Assembly (NCBI GenBank): GCA_041396705.1
Contig: JAWKYB010000002.1
Coordinates: forward strand, 1-64,000
From: Alphaproteobacteria bacterium
Lineage (GTDB): Bacteria > Pseudomonadota > Alphaproteobacteria > CALKHQ01
Length of the DNA stretch: 64,000 nt
Direction: 5' to 3'
In this document: positions 26,236-34,675 of the stretch, in pieces
Layout of the letters: each line of letters begins with the position of its first letter
Position numbering within the stretch: position 1 is the first letter of the stretch
Program-made: the position numbers and the translations under genes
The notes under the pieces: model-generated
The model's database searches: none
The model's input: the letters and a program-made list of their open reading frames with translations, nothing else
Told to the model about the DNA's origin: nothing

Positions 26236-27065
26236 TGGCCGCCGCCACCGAAGACGTCGCCGCTCCGGCTGCGGCCGCCGCCCGGCGCCGCCGCGCGCCG
26301 CTGCCGCGCCGCGGCTGGCGCGACCGCGTCCCGGCCGTGCTCGCCGCCGTCGGCGCGCTGCTGCTCTGGCAGGCGGTGATCATGATCTTCGACGTGCCCG
26401 GCTTCATCGCCCCGTCGCCGCTGGAGGTGGTCGAGACGCTGGTGACCAAGGCGGACCTGTTCTGGCGCAACCTGATCCCGACCTTCTTCGAGGCCGTCGC
26501 CGGCTTCGTCTGCGGCAACGGCGTCGCCATCCTGCTCGCGGTCTGGTTCGTGCACAGCCGCACCGCAGAGCGCTCGCTCTATCCGATCATGGTGTTCATC
26601 AACACCATCCCGATCCTGGCGCTGGCGCCGATCCTGGTGCTGCTGTTCGGCAACGGCTACACGCCGAAGGTGATCATCGCCGCGCTGATCTGTTTCTTCC
26701 CGACCCTGGTCAACATGGTCCGCGGGCTGAAGGCGGTGAATCCGGCGACGCTGGACCTGATGCGCATCCTCTCCGCCAGCCCGACCGAGATCCTGTGGCG
26801 CGTCCGCCTGCCCTGCTCGCTGCCGTTCCTGTTCGCCGCACTGAAGATCGCCTCGACCACCTGCGTGATCGGCGCCGTCGTCGGCGAATGGGTCGGCTCC
26901 AACGAAGGCCTCGGCGCGGTCATCCTGCAGGCGATGTACGACTACCGCACGCCGACCCTCTACGCGACCGTGACGCTTGCCGCCGGCATGGCCGTCGCCT
27001 TCTTCGCTCTGTTCAGCCACCTGGAGCGCCGCCTGATCCGCTGGAAGGCCGCCGATGTGCATTGA
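26235..27065 (+). CDS. ABC transporter permease, SsuC/TauC type
   Basis: A 276-residue permease with about six membrane segments after a basic, Ala-rich N-terminus. The EAA loop is MRILSASPTEILWRVRLPCSLPFLFAALKIA, and GEWVGSNEGLGAVILQA is a strong SsuC/TauC signature. It completes a binding protein-ATPase-permease set whose genes overlap by one base each. Confidence 0.93.
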   Translation: MAAATEDVAAPAAAAARRRRAPLPRRGWRDRVPAVLAAVGALLLWQAVIMIFDVPGFIAPSPLEVVETLVTKADLFWRNLIPTFFEAVAGFVCGNGVAILLAVWFVHSRTAERSLYPIMVFINTIPILALAPILVLLFGNGYTPKVIIAALICFFPTLVNMVRGLKAVNPATLDLMRILSASPTEILWRVRLPCSLPFLFAALKIASTTCVIGAVVGEWVGSNEGLGAVILQAMYDYRTPTLYATVTLAAGMAVAFFALFSHLERRLIRWKAADVH

Positions 27066-27153
27066 ACGCGCGAAGCCTTGCACCCGCGTCGCACCGCCGT
27101 CCGAGGCGCGTCGGGGGCCCGCCGCGGTATGGCCCAGCCCATGAGGAAACGTC

Positions 27154-28518
27154 ATGACTGACAAGCGCACCATCGACCTCGCCGCCCGCCAGGCGCCGGT
27201 CGTCGCCGAATGCGACGTGCTGGTGGTCGGTGGCGGACCGGCCGGCATCGCCGCCGCCGTCTCGGCCGCGCGGGGCGGCGCCGACGTGGTGCTGGCTGAA
27301 CGCTATCCCTATCTCGGCGGGCTCGCCTCCGGCGGCATGGTGTTGGTGCTCGACGACATGCACTGCGGCACCGAGATCACCGTGCGCGGCATAGGGCTCG
27401 AGATCATCGACCGGATGGCGAAGTGGAACCTCGCCGTCTATCCGCCCGAGGCGGACCGCGACCCTGCGGTGGCGGCCAGCTGGGAGATGTGGCGCAAGTG
27501 GTCGCGCTGGGGCCTCTACGACTTCCGCGCCCAGCAGCGGCCCAACCCGGTCTGCTTCTCCGCCGCCTTCGACCCCGATGGCTTCAAGCGCGCAGCCTAC
27601 GACATGTGCGCCGAAGCCGGCGTCCGCCTGCGGCTGCAGTCCTGGTTCACCGAGGCCGTGGTAGAGGGCGATCGCATCGTCGGCGTGATCGCCGAATCCA
27701 AGGCCGGCCCCCAGGCGCTGCTCGGCCGCATCGTGGTCGACGCCAGCGGCGATCTCGACGTCGCCGCCAGCGCCGGCGCGGCCCATATCGCCGGCTCCTA
27801 CATGGTCACCACCGTCTGCCGCATCGGCGGCGTCGATACCGAGGCCGCGATCCGCTTCCAGTTCGAGGAGCCCGACGCCTTCGCCACGGCCGACGCCGGC
27901 GCGCGCAAGATCATCGGCAGCTGCTGGGAGCACTGGTGGCTGAAGACGCCGCTGCCCGGCGTGGTCTGGTGCAACTGCCCGCACATGACCGGCTTCGACG
28001 CGCTGACGCCGGAAGGCCTGACCGGCGCCGAGCTGGAAGGCCGCCGCCGCATTTACGACCTCGTCGACTATGCCCGCGCCCACATGCCCGGCTTCGGGCA
28101 GTGCTACGTCGTCGACGTGGCGCCGCAGACCGGCGTGCGCCAGACCCGCCTGCTGGAGGGCGAGTACGTCGTCACCAAGGACGACGTCGGCAAGCGGCGC
28201 CACTTCGCCGACACCGTCTGCCGCGGGCGCGACTACTACACGCCCTATCGCGCGCTGCTGCCCAAGCGCATCGACCAGCTGCTGGTCGCCGGCCGCCACT
28301 ATTCGGCGACGCCGTCGGCACAGAAGGCCAGCCGCGAGATCCCGCCCTGCATGGCCATGGGCGAGGCCGCCGGCGTCGCCGCCCTGGTCGCGCTCGATGC
28401 CGGCGTCGCCGTGCGCGACGCCGCGGTGCCGGAGATCCAGCGCCGCATGCGCGCCCAGGGCGCCGACCCGGGCGACCGCCCGTCCGCCAACGCCCAGTTC
28501 CCGGAGGCCGCCGAATGA
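27154..28518 (+). CDS. FAD-dependent oxidoreductase
   Basis: A 454-residue flavoprotein. The Rossmann motif VLVVGGGPAGIAAAVSAARGGADVVLAE (about 22-49) binds FAD; PYLGGLASGGMV follows, as in the FAD_oxidored (PF12831) group. The C-terminus has DQLLVAGRHYSATPSAQKASREIPPCMAMGEAAG, typical of that group. It lies 88 bases after the ABC permease and overlaps the CoA-transferase by ATGA, so it is probably a catabolic enzyme of the imported compound. Confidence 0.85.
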   Translation: MTDKRTIDLAARQAPVVAECDVLVVGGGPAGIAAAVSAARGGADVVLAERYPYLGGLASGGMVLVLDDMHCGTEITVRGIGLEIIDRMAKWNLAVYPPEADRDPAVAASWEMWRKWSRWGLYDFRAQQRPNPVCFSAAFDPDGFKRAAYDMCAEAGVRLRLQSWFTEAVVEGDRIVGVIAESKAGPQALLGRIVVDASGDLDVAASAGAAHIAGSYMVTTVCRIGGVDTEAAIRFQFEEPDAFATADAGARKIIGSCWEHWWLKTPLPGVVWCNCPHMTGFDALTPEGLTGAELEGRRRIYDLVDYARAHMPGFGQCYVVDVAPQTGVRQTRLLEGEYVVTKDDVGKRRHFADTVCRGRDYYTPYRALLPKRIDQLLVAGRHYSATPSAQKASREIPPCMAMGEAAGVAALVALDAGVAVRDAAVPEIQRRMRAQGADPGDRPSANAQFPEAAE

Positions 28519-29711
28519 CCGCGCCCGTTGCCCCCCTGCCGCTCGACGGCATCCGCGTCGTCGATTTCACCCAGGTCATGCTGGGTCCGTGCTGCACCCA
28601 GATGCTGGGCGACTACGGCGCCGAGGTGATCAAGATCGAGAAGGGCGGCAGCGGCGACCTGTCGCGCTGGAGCGTCGGCGAGGACCCGGACGGCCTGCGC
28701 AACCCTGTGTTCTGCAGCCTCAACCGCAACAAGCGCAGCGTGACGGTTGACGTGCGCGCGCCCGAAGGCCGCGACGCCGTGCTGCGCCTGATCGACACCG
28801 CCGACGTGGTGGTCAACAACTTCCGCCCGGGCGTGATGGACCGGCTCGGCTTCGGCTATGACGCGCTCAGCCAGCGCAACCCGCGGCTGGTCTACGCCGT
28901 CGGCACCGGTTTCGGCCTGCAGGGGCCGAACGTCCACAAGGGCGGCCAGGACATCCTCGCCCAGGCGGTCACCGGCGTCATGCAGCGCAAGGCCGACCCG
29001 GCGCTGCCGCTGTCGATCTACCCGACCGCGCTGGCCGACTATTCCGCCGGCATGCACCTGGTCCAGGGGATCCTGCTCGCGCTGATGCAGCGGGCGAAGA
29101 CCGGCAAGGGCCAGCAGGTCAGCGTCTCGCTCTACGATTCGATGCTGGCCATGCAGATGCAGGAGGCCGCGATGTGGATGATGCGCGGCCGCGACCTGAA
29201 CTGGGCGGCGATGCCGCTGACCGGCGTGTTCGAGACCACCGACGGCGCCATCGTGCTGGTCGGCGCCTTCAAGCAGAACCCGCTGCGCGACATCTGCGCC
29301 GCGCTGGGCTTCGACGACCTGTCGCTGGAGCAGCGCTTTGCCACGCTGGAGCGGCAGAAGGAGAACCGGGCCGAGATCCAGGCCCGCCTGCGCGCCCGCT
29401 TCGCCGAGAACAGCACCGCCCACTGGCTGGCCAGGCTCGAGGAGCAGGACCTGCTCTGCGCCGAGGTCAAGACCCTGGCCGCCGCGCTCGACGACCCGCA
29501 GACCGCCGCCAATGCCATGGTGATCGAGGCGCCGGCCACCGCCGCCGGCCCGACCCGGCTGGTCGGCTCGCCGATCACGATGTCGGCGGCGCCGGTCGGC
29601 GTACGCATTCCGCCGCCCGCGCTCGGCGCCGACACCGCGGATGTCTTCGCCGCCCTCGGTCTCGACCCGGAAACGCTGGCGCCGCGCCAGCCGGCGGACG
29701 CCGTCGCGTGA
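28515..29711 (+). CDS. Family III CoA-transferase (CaiB/BaiF type)
   Basis: A 398-residue CaiB/BaiF (formyl-CoA transferase-like) enzyme that moves CoA between carboxylic acids. Seen: LDGIRVVDFTQVMLGPCCTQMLGDYGAEVIKIEK at the N-terminus, NRNKRSVTVDV, and the stretch GQDILAQAVTG where the family nucleophilic aspartate (D of QD) lies, about residue 156. Coupled by overlaps to the FAD enzyme and to the hydratase, it likely makes the CoA ester that the hydratase uses. Confidence 0.92.
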   Translation: MTAPVAPLPLDGIRVVDFTQVMLGPCCTQMLGDYGAEVIKIEKGGSGDLSRWSVGEDPDGLRNPVFCSLNRNKRSVTVDVRAPEGRDAVLRLIDTADVVVNNFRPGVMDRLGFGYDALSQRNPRLVYAVGTGFGLQGPNVHKGGQDILAQAVTGVMQRKADPALPLSIYPTALADYSAGMHLVQGILLALMQRAKTGKGQQVSVSLYDSMLAMQMQEAAMWMMRGRDLNWAAMPLTGVFETTDGAIVLVGAFKQNPLRDICAALGFDDLSLEQRFATLERQKENRAEIQARLRARFAENSTAHWLARLEEQDLLCAEVKTLAAALDDPQTAANAMVIEAPATAAGPTRLVGSPITMSAAPVGVRIPPPALGADTADVFAALGLDPETLAPRQPADAVA

Positions 29712-30496
29712 GCGTCCGCTTCGAGGTCGCCGACCGCATCGCCCGGGTCACCCTCGACCGGCCGGAGCGGATGAACGCGGTCGATGCCGCCACCGACCGC
29801 CGCCTCAACGCGATCTGGAGCGAGATCGAGGCCGACCGCGACATCCGCTGCGTCGTGCTGACCGGCGCCGGCGACCGCGCCTTTTGCGCCGGCGCCGACA
29901 TGAAGGCCGCGGTCGAGGACGGCACCGAGAAGTCGGGGCTGGAATACTGGGCCGAGCACCGCCCGAACGGCTTCGGCGGCATCTCGCTGCGCAGCTCGCT
30001 CGACGTCCCGGTGATCGCCCGGGTCAACGGCGTCGCGCTCGGCGGCGGTTTCGAGATGGTGCTCGGCTGCGACATCGTCGTCGCCGCCGATCATGCCCGG
30101 CTCGGCCTGCCCGAGGCGGCGGTCGGCCGGCTGCCGCTCGACGGCGGCATGGTGCTGCTGCCGCGCCTGATCCCGCGTGCCAAGGCGATGGGGATGATGC
30201 TGACCGCGGCCCGGATCACGGCCGCCGAGGCAGAGCGCTATGGCCTGGTCAACGAGGTGGTGCCGCTGGCCGAGCTCGACGCCGCCGTCGGGCGATGGAC
30301 CGAGGCCATTCTCGCCTGCGCGCCGCTATCGTTGAAGGCGATCAAGCAGTCGGTGCGCCGCACCGCCCACCTGACCCCGCAGGAGGCCCACGCCACCCGC
30401 CTGCCCGCCCTCATCGCCGCCCTGACCAGCCCCGACGCCGACGAAGGCGTCCGCGCCTTCGTCGAGAAACGCAAACCGGTCTGGCAGGGGCGGTAG
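29708..30496 (+). CDS. Enoyl-CoA hydratase/isomerase family protein
   Basis: A 262-residue crotonase-fold enzyme. The GTG at 29708 overlaps the CoA-transferase stop as GTGA and fixes the start. Oxyanion-hole motifs: AFCAGADMKA (about 58-67) and NGVALGGGFEMVLGCDIVVAAD (about 104-125). The catalytic region PEAAVGRLPLDGG suggests hydratase or related lyase/isomerase activity, with at least one of the usual acidic residues (Glu of PEA) present. It would act on the CoA ester made upstream. Confidence 0.9.
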   Translation: MSVRFEVADRIARVTLDRPERMNAVDAATDRRLNAIWSEIEADRDIRCVVLTGAGDRAFCAGADMKAAVEDGTEKSGLEYWAEHRPNGFGGISLRSSLDVPVIARVNGVALGGGFEMVLGCDIVVAADHARLGLPEAAVGRLPLDGGMVLLPRLIPRAKAMGMMLTAARITAAEAERYGLVNEVVPLAELDAAVGRWTEAILACAPLSLKAIKQSVRRTAHLTPQEAHATRLPALIAALTSPDADEGVRAFVEKRKPVWQGR

Positions 30497-30549
30497 CAAC
30501 CGCACTTGCATCGCAGGATCCCCCCCCCCGGTGCGCCTGGGGACGTCCA

Positions 30550-30582
30550 TTGCGAGCCGCCGCAGGCGGCGGCAATCCGGAC
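30550..30582 (+). repeat. Copy of the CATTGCGAG palindromic repeat
   Basis: CATTGCGAGCCGCCGC followed by the mirrored GCGGCGGCAATCC: the same element that occurs tandemly at 43471-44200 and singly at 46716. It lies in the 223-base gap between the enoyl-CoA hydratase gene and the LysR gene. Apart from this, that gap shows nothing recognisable. Confidence 0.75.
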
Positions 30583-30719
30583 GGCACCACGCGTGTTACC
30601 AGACTCTCACGGAACCGCAGAGACGCATGTCACCCGCGGTCCCCACGGGATGATGGCCAGCCGCCGCCGATGTGCGATGCTGGCGCCAGCAGCGCCACCG
30701 CCGAGACAACCCGCGTCCC

Positions 30720-31625
30720 ATGCACGCCGCCGTCCTCCGCTATCTCGACGCCGTCGCCCGGCACGGGTCGATCCGCCGCGCGTCCGAGCACCTCAACATC
30801 GCGGCGTCGGCGGTCAACCGGCAGATCCTGAAGCTGGAGCAGGAACTCGGTACGCCGCTGTTCGAGCGGTTGCCCGGCGGGCTGCGCCTCACCGAGGCCG
30901 GCACCATCGCGCTGCGCCATGCCCGCGCCACCCTGTTCGACTACGAGCGGCTGCGCGGCGAGATCGGCACGCTGCAGGGCGTCTACCGCGGCCTGGTCCG
31001 CATCGCCTCGCTCGACAGCCTGCTGGTCCACCTGCTGCCCGGCGTGGTCGAGGCGGTGCATGCCGCCCACCCCGGCGTCCGCTTCCAGGTCGAGGCGCGC
31101 GGGCCGGGCGAGATCGTCGACCTGGTCGCCGACGGCGACGTCGACATCGGGCTGTCGTTCAACCTCGAGCTGCGCAAGAACGTGGTGCAGGCGCACGACA
31201 TCCCGGTACCGATCATGGCGATCGTCGCCGCCGGCCATCCTTTGGCCGGGCGCGCCCGCGTCACGCTGGCCGACTGCTCCGCCTATCCGTTCATCTTCCA
31301 GCAGGACAACAGGCCGCTGCATCGGCTGACCCAGGCGCAGATGATCGCGGAGCGCATCACCGCGCGGCCCTTCGTCACCTCCAACAGCCAACCGTTCAAC
31401 AAGCGGCTGATCGTGCGCGGGCTGGGCGTCGGCTTCTACACCAAGATCGGCTTTCTGCAGGAGCTGGCCGCCGGCGAGGTGGTGGCGATCCCGCTGTCCA
31501 ACGACGCCTATGCCGAGCTGCGCCTCGGCCTGGTGCTGCCACAGCGCCAGCCGAAGCCCGCCGTCACCGTGGTGATCAGGGCGCTCACCGACGCGCTCGA
31601 CGCACTGCTGGTCCAGACGGCCTGA
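30720..31625 (+). CDS. LysR-family transcriptional regulator
   Basis: A 301-residue LTTR. The helix-turn-helix is RYLDAVARHGSIRRASEHLNIAASAVNRQILKLEQELGTPLFERL (about 7-52), followed by a periplasmic-binding-like sensor domain. The ATG at 30720 gives a normal N-terminus; the longer frame is Arg-rich noise. It lies downstream of, and parallel to, the FAD/CoA-transferase/hydratase operon and is the likely regulator of that pathway. Confidence 0.9.
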   Translation: MHAAVLRYLDAVARHGSIRRASEHLNIAASAVNRQILKLEQELGTPLFERLPGGLRLTEAGTIALRHARATLFDYERLRGEIGTLQGVYRGLVRIASLDSLLVHLLPGVVEAVHAAHPGVRFQVEARGPGEIVDLVADGDVDIGLSFNLELRKNVVQAHDIPVPIMAIVAAGHPLAGRARVTLADCSAYPFIFQQDNRPLHRLTQAQMIAERITARPFVTSNSQPFNKRLIVRGLGVGFYTKIGFLQELAAGEVVAIPLSNDAYAELRLGLVLPQRQPKPAVTVVIRALTDALDALLVQTA

Positions 31626-31671
31626 CCGATGGCCGGTGCAGGGCGGCAAATGGTTGAAGAGGGACTGAGCG

Positions 31672-32951
31672 GGCCCGGAGATGGGTGAAGAACGTACCGG
31701 ACACATGGGTGACATGTTTCCCCAGGCGCGCCTGGGGAGAGATGTCGATGCCGTGGAAGGAGTGTTCGGTTGTGGAAGAACGCCTGAGGTTCGTCGCTCG
31801 TCTGCTCGAGGGGAGTCGATGAGCGATGTCTGCCGGGAGTTCGGCATCTCGCGGAAGACCGGCTACAAGTCTACGATCGCTATAGGGAACATGGCCCTGG
31901 AGGCGCTGAGCGACCGCTCGCGCCGGCGTGCGCTACGCCAACCAACTGCCGGCGCCGATCGAGGCGATGATTGTCGCCTTCAAGCAGGAGAAGCCCCACT
32001 GGGGGCGCGCAAGATCCGCGAGCTGGCTGGTCCGGCGGCTGGCGGGCGACGTCCGCGTCCCCGCCAGGAGCACGATCCACGCCGTCCTGCACCGGCACGG
32101 GCCTGGTCAAGGTCCCCGGACGGCCCCGCCACAGGGCAAAGGGCACGCCGCTGTCCGCCGGCGCCGAACCCAACGACCTCTGGTGCGCCGACTTCAAGGG
32201 CGAGTTCAAGCTGGGGAACAGCCGATACTGCTACCCGCTGACCGTAACCGATCAGGCGTCGCGCTACCTGCTGATGTGCGAACGCGCTGGAGTCCACCCG
32301 CGAGGACCTGGCCATCACCGCCTTCGAGCAGCTGTTCCACGAGCGCGGCCTGCCCGGCGCGATCCGGTCCGACAACGGCGTTCCTTCGCCAGTCCCAACG
32401 GGCTACGGCCTCTCCAGGCTCGCCGTCTGGTGGCTGAGGTTGGGGATCGCGATCGAACGCATCAAGCCCGGCCGCCCCCAGCAGAACGGGCGCCACGAGC
32501 GCATGCATCTCACCCTGAAGAAGGAGGCGACCCGGCCGGCCGGCATGAACAGCCTCCAGCAACAAGCTCGATCGACGCCTTCGTCCGCGAGTTCAACACC
32601 GAGCGACCTTTGCACGAAGCCTTGCAGATGAAGACGCCGAGGCCTACGCCCTCCACCAGGCCCTATCGCGGTCTGCCCGACATCAGTTATCCCAATGCAC
32701 GACCGCGACATCGGGTCACCGCCTGCGGACGCATCTGCATGCACGCAAGAAGATCAACATTTCAACCGTGCTCGCCGGACAGCGTCTCGGCATCAAGGAA
32801 GTCGACCAGGCCATCTGGCTGGTCAGCTTCATGCACTACGACCCTGGGATACGTCGACCTGGAACAGAAGACCCTGGACTCTCGACAACCCGTTCGGCCC
32901 GTGGTTGTCACCCATGTCTTAGGTACAATCCGTTACCCATCTCTCCGGGCC
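31672..32951 (+). mobile_element. Decayed IS481-family insertion sequence
   Basis: The ends form an imperfect ~43-base inverted repeat: left 31672-31714 (GGCCCGGAGATGGGT...ACATGGGTGAC) and the complement of right 32907-32951 (GGCCCGGAGAGATGGGT...GACATGGGTGAC). Between them lies a single IS481 transposase in many frames (next entry). The element sits between a LysR gene and tRNA-Pro. No clean target duplication is visible; the flanks (GACTGAGC and GGACAGAC) differ. It is therefore old or its edges are mutated. Confidence 0.85.
31749..32890 (+). pseudogene. IS481 transposase, multiple frameshifts
   Basis: Fragments in order: MPWKECSVVEERLRFVARLLEG (from 31749), SMSDVCREFGISRKTGYK with the helix-turn-helix, EALSDRSRR, VRYANQLPAPIEAMIVAFKQEKP, VPGRPRHRAKGTPLSAGAEPNDLWCADFKGEF with the first catalytic Asp, then AIRSDNGVPFASPNGL with the second Asp, and WWLRLGIAIERIKPGRPQQNGRHERMH with the Glu of the DDE triad. 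At least seven indels separate them, about one per 120 bases. Catalytic residues survive but no single frame codes an active enzyme. Confidence 0.88.
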
Positions 32952-32965
32952 GGACAGACAAGAAA

Positions 32966-33042
<77 letters not shown>

Positions 33043-33144
33043 ACGCCCGGTTTTCTAGGGGCATTTGCGTCTCCGGGCAAGCCTCGAAGGCGCCATGAAC
33101 CCGGCGAACGACCGCAGGGCGCGCGCCGCCTTGCGGCTGGGCCG

Positions 33145-33351
33145 TCACCAGCAGCCCAGCGCGCGCCCCTTGTCGTCATGGGCGACCAGCTGCCGCGCCA
33201 GCTCGATGCTGATCGCGTCGGCGTCGGCCGGCGTCGGGTGGATCGGTCCGAACGCGTCACAGGCGCCCGTCGCGGTCTCGACGGGCGAGCGCGCGCAGCC
33301 GGTCGCGAACTTCAGCGTCAGACAGACCAGCAGCACGATGCTCCACTTCAC
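33145..33351 (-). CDS. Rz1-like outer-membrane spanin lipoprotein
   Basis: A 68-residue lipoprotein: signal MKWSIVLLVCLTLKFATGC with a lipobox ending in Cys19. Its start lies inside the Rz-like gene in another frame, the classic embedded Rz/Rz1 arrangement (about 95 bases shared). The mature part is short and polar. With the inner-membrane spanin it would fuse inner and outer membranes at the last step of phage lysis. It is the last gene of the phage block. Confidence 0.75.
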   Translation of the reverse strand: MKWSIVLLVCLTLKFATGCARSPVETATGACDAFGPIHPTPADADAISIELARQLVAHDDKGRALGCW

Positions 33352-33517
33352 GGGCGGCCTCCATGGTCTCGATCCGGCGGGCCTGCGTTGCCGCCGCGAT
33401 CCGGTTGCGCTCGTCGCTGCGGGCGTCGCGGCGGATCAGCACGATCGCCGCCAGCACGGCGCCGACCGCGGCTGCCGCGCCGGCCAGCTTCGCCCACAGG
33501 CCCGACAGCCAGCTCAC
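33257..33517 (-). CDS. Rz-like inner-membrane spanin
   Basis: An 86-residue protein with an N-terminal membrane helix (WLSGLWAKLAGAAAAVGAVLAAIVLI) and a charged helical C-terminal part likely to coil (RIETMEAAREVEHRAAGLSDAEVRDRLRAL). GTG at 33517 overlaps the endolysin stop as GTGA and decides the start. The overlap with the Rz1-like lipoprotein gene strongly supports spanin function. Confidence 0.75.
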   Translation of the reverse strand: MSWLSGLWAKLAGAAAAVGAVLAAIVLIRRDARSDERNRIAAATQARRIETMEAAREVEHRAAGLSDAEVRDRLRALARRDRDGRL

Positions 33518-34185
33518 GCCTCGATTCTCCGCCGCGCGATCACACCGCGCAGGACCGCCGCGCCGAGCGCAAGCAGCAGCACGCCGCCTGCGATCCACGG
33601 CCAGGTCGGATACAGCGACGCCGCCACCGGCTGCGCCTCCTTCACCGCGGCGACGATCTCCGGTCCGGCCAGCGCGATGCCGCCCAGCGCGGTGCCGACG
33701 GCGCCGATCACGCCGCCGTCCTTCACCGCCGCCGGTTGCGGTGGCAGCACGCCGGCCATGCGCAGCCCCTCGTCCACCTCCGCGTCGGCCCAGGGAAACG
33801 CGCCGCCGCTCTCCACCCGGGCGATCGCCTCGACCAGCGGCCGCATCACGCGATACTGGTGCACGTCAACGGGGCCGTCGGCCGTGGTGCCCAGCTTCTC
33901 GGCCACGCGGGCGATGTAGCCGGCGGTGTCGTTGTTGTCCTCGGGCGGCGCCCAGCGGTCGATCATGCCGCGGATCGTGTGCAGGCTGTGCCGGTCCTGA
34001 TAGGCGATCAGCACGATCGCCATGGCGCGGAAGCCCCACTTCGGCGCCTGGAACACGCAGAACGCCGTCTCGCCGCGCTGCGCCGCCGTCCTCTGCGCCG
34101 CGTCGGCCAGGCCCTGCCACGGGTCGCCGACACGGATGTTGCCCGGGTTGTTGTTGCGCACGCTGCGCGGTTCGCGATCGGACAT
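33514..34185 (-). CDS. Phage endolysin-like protein with C-terminal membrane helices
   Basis: A 223-residue protein opening MSDREPRSVRNNNPGNIRVGDPWQG; the NNPGNIR motif marks a family of phage virion or endolysin-type muralytic proteins. The catalytic-type domain runs to about residue 150. Two hydrophobic stretches follow (about 155-180 and 193-215), an unusual C-terminal membrane anchor for a lysin. Position between an XhlA-like gene and the spanin pair supports a lysis role. Confidence 0.7.
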   Translation of the reverse strand: MSDREPRSVRNNNPGNIRVGDPWQGLADAAQRTAAQRGETAFCVFQAPKWGFRAMAIVLIAYQDRHSLHTIRGMIDRWAPPEDNNDTAGYIARVAEKLGTTADGPVDVHQYRVMRPLVEAIARVESGGAFPWADAEVDEGLRMAGVLPPQPAAVKDGGVIGAVGTALGGIALAGPEIVAAVKEAQPVAASLYPTWPWIAGGVLLLALGAAVLRGVIARRRIEA

Positions 34186-34258
34186 GTCTGCCTCGCGTTG
34201 CTGTGGTCGGATTGTCGGAAACGGTTGGAAAGCACGGGCGCCGTGGCCCGGGGGGCGC

Positions 34259-34462
34259 TCAGCCCTGCGACAGCAATGCGCCCAGCATGACGATCAACAC
34301 GGAACCGAAGCCGCCGGCCACGGTCCACAACAGCTGGCTCAACGTCCGCTCGACTGTCACCAGCCTGCGCTCCAGCGCCTCATAGCGCTGCTGACACAGG
34401 ATGACATGGGTCTCCAGGTCCGATGCCTCTTTTGCAGCCGTTACAGAAGCAAGTTGACCCAT
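34259..34462 (-). CDS. Small XhlA-like lysis protein
   Basis: A 67-residue protein: helical ETHVILCQQRYEALERRLVTVERTLSQLL followed by one membrane helix WTVAGGFGSVLIVMLGALLSQG. The same layout is seen in XhlA-type phage accessory holins. GAGGGGA seven bases before the ATG at 34462 fixes the start. It opens the lysis cassette, 73 bases before the endolysin. Confidence 0.65.
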   Translation of the reverse strand: MGQLASVTAAKEASDLETHVILCQQRYEALERRLVTVERTLSQLLWTVAGGFGSVLIVMLGALLSQG

Positions 34463-34675
34463 TGCCGTTCCCCTCGGGCATATGCACCTGGACAGATTGT
34501 GCATCAGGCTCGCTAGCCGATCAGTTGCAACCTCGCTCAACCTCGGCTTGAAGGATGGCCGCCTGAATTTTGTCAATCTGATCGTGAATATCCGCGTTGG
34601 CGGATTGACTATCTTCTGAGGTCCAATTCGCTACGTTTCTGAGTTGCCAGCGAAGCCATTCATTATCCATTTCAA

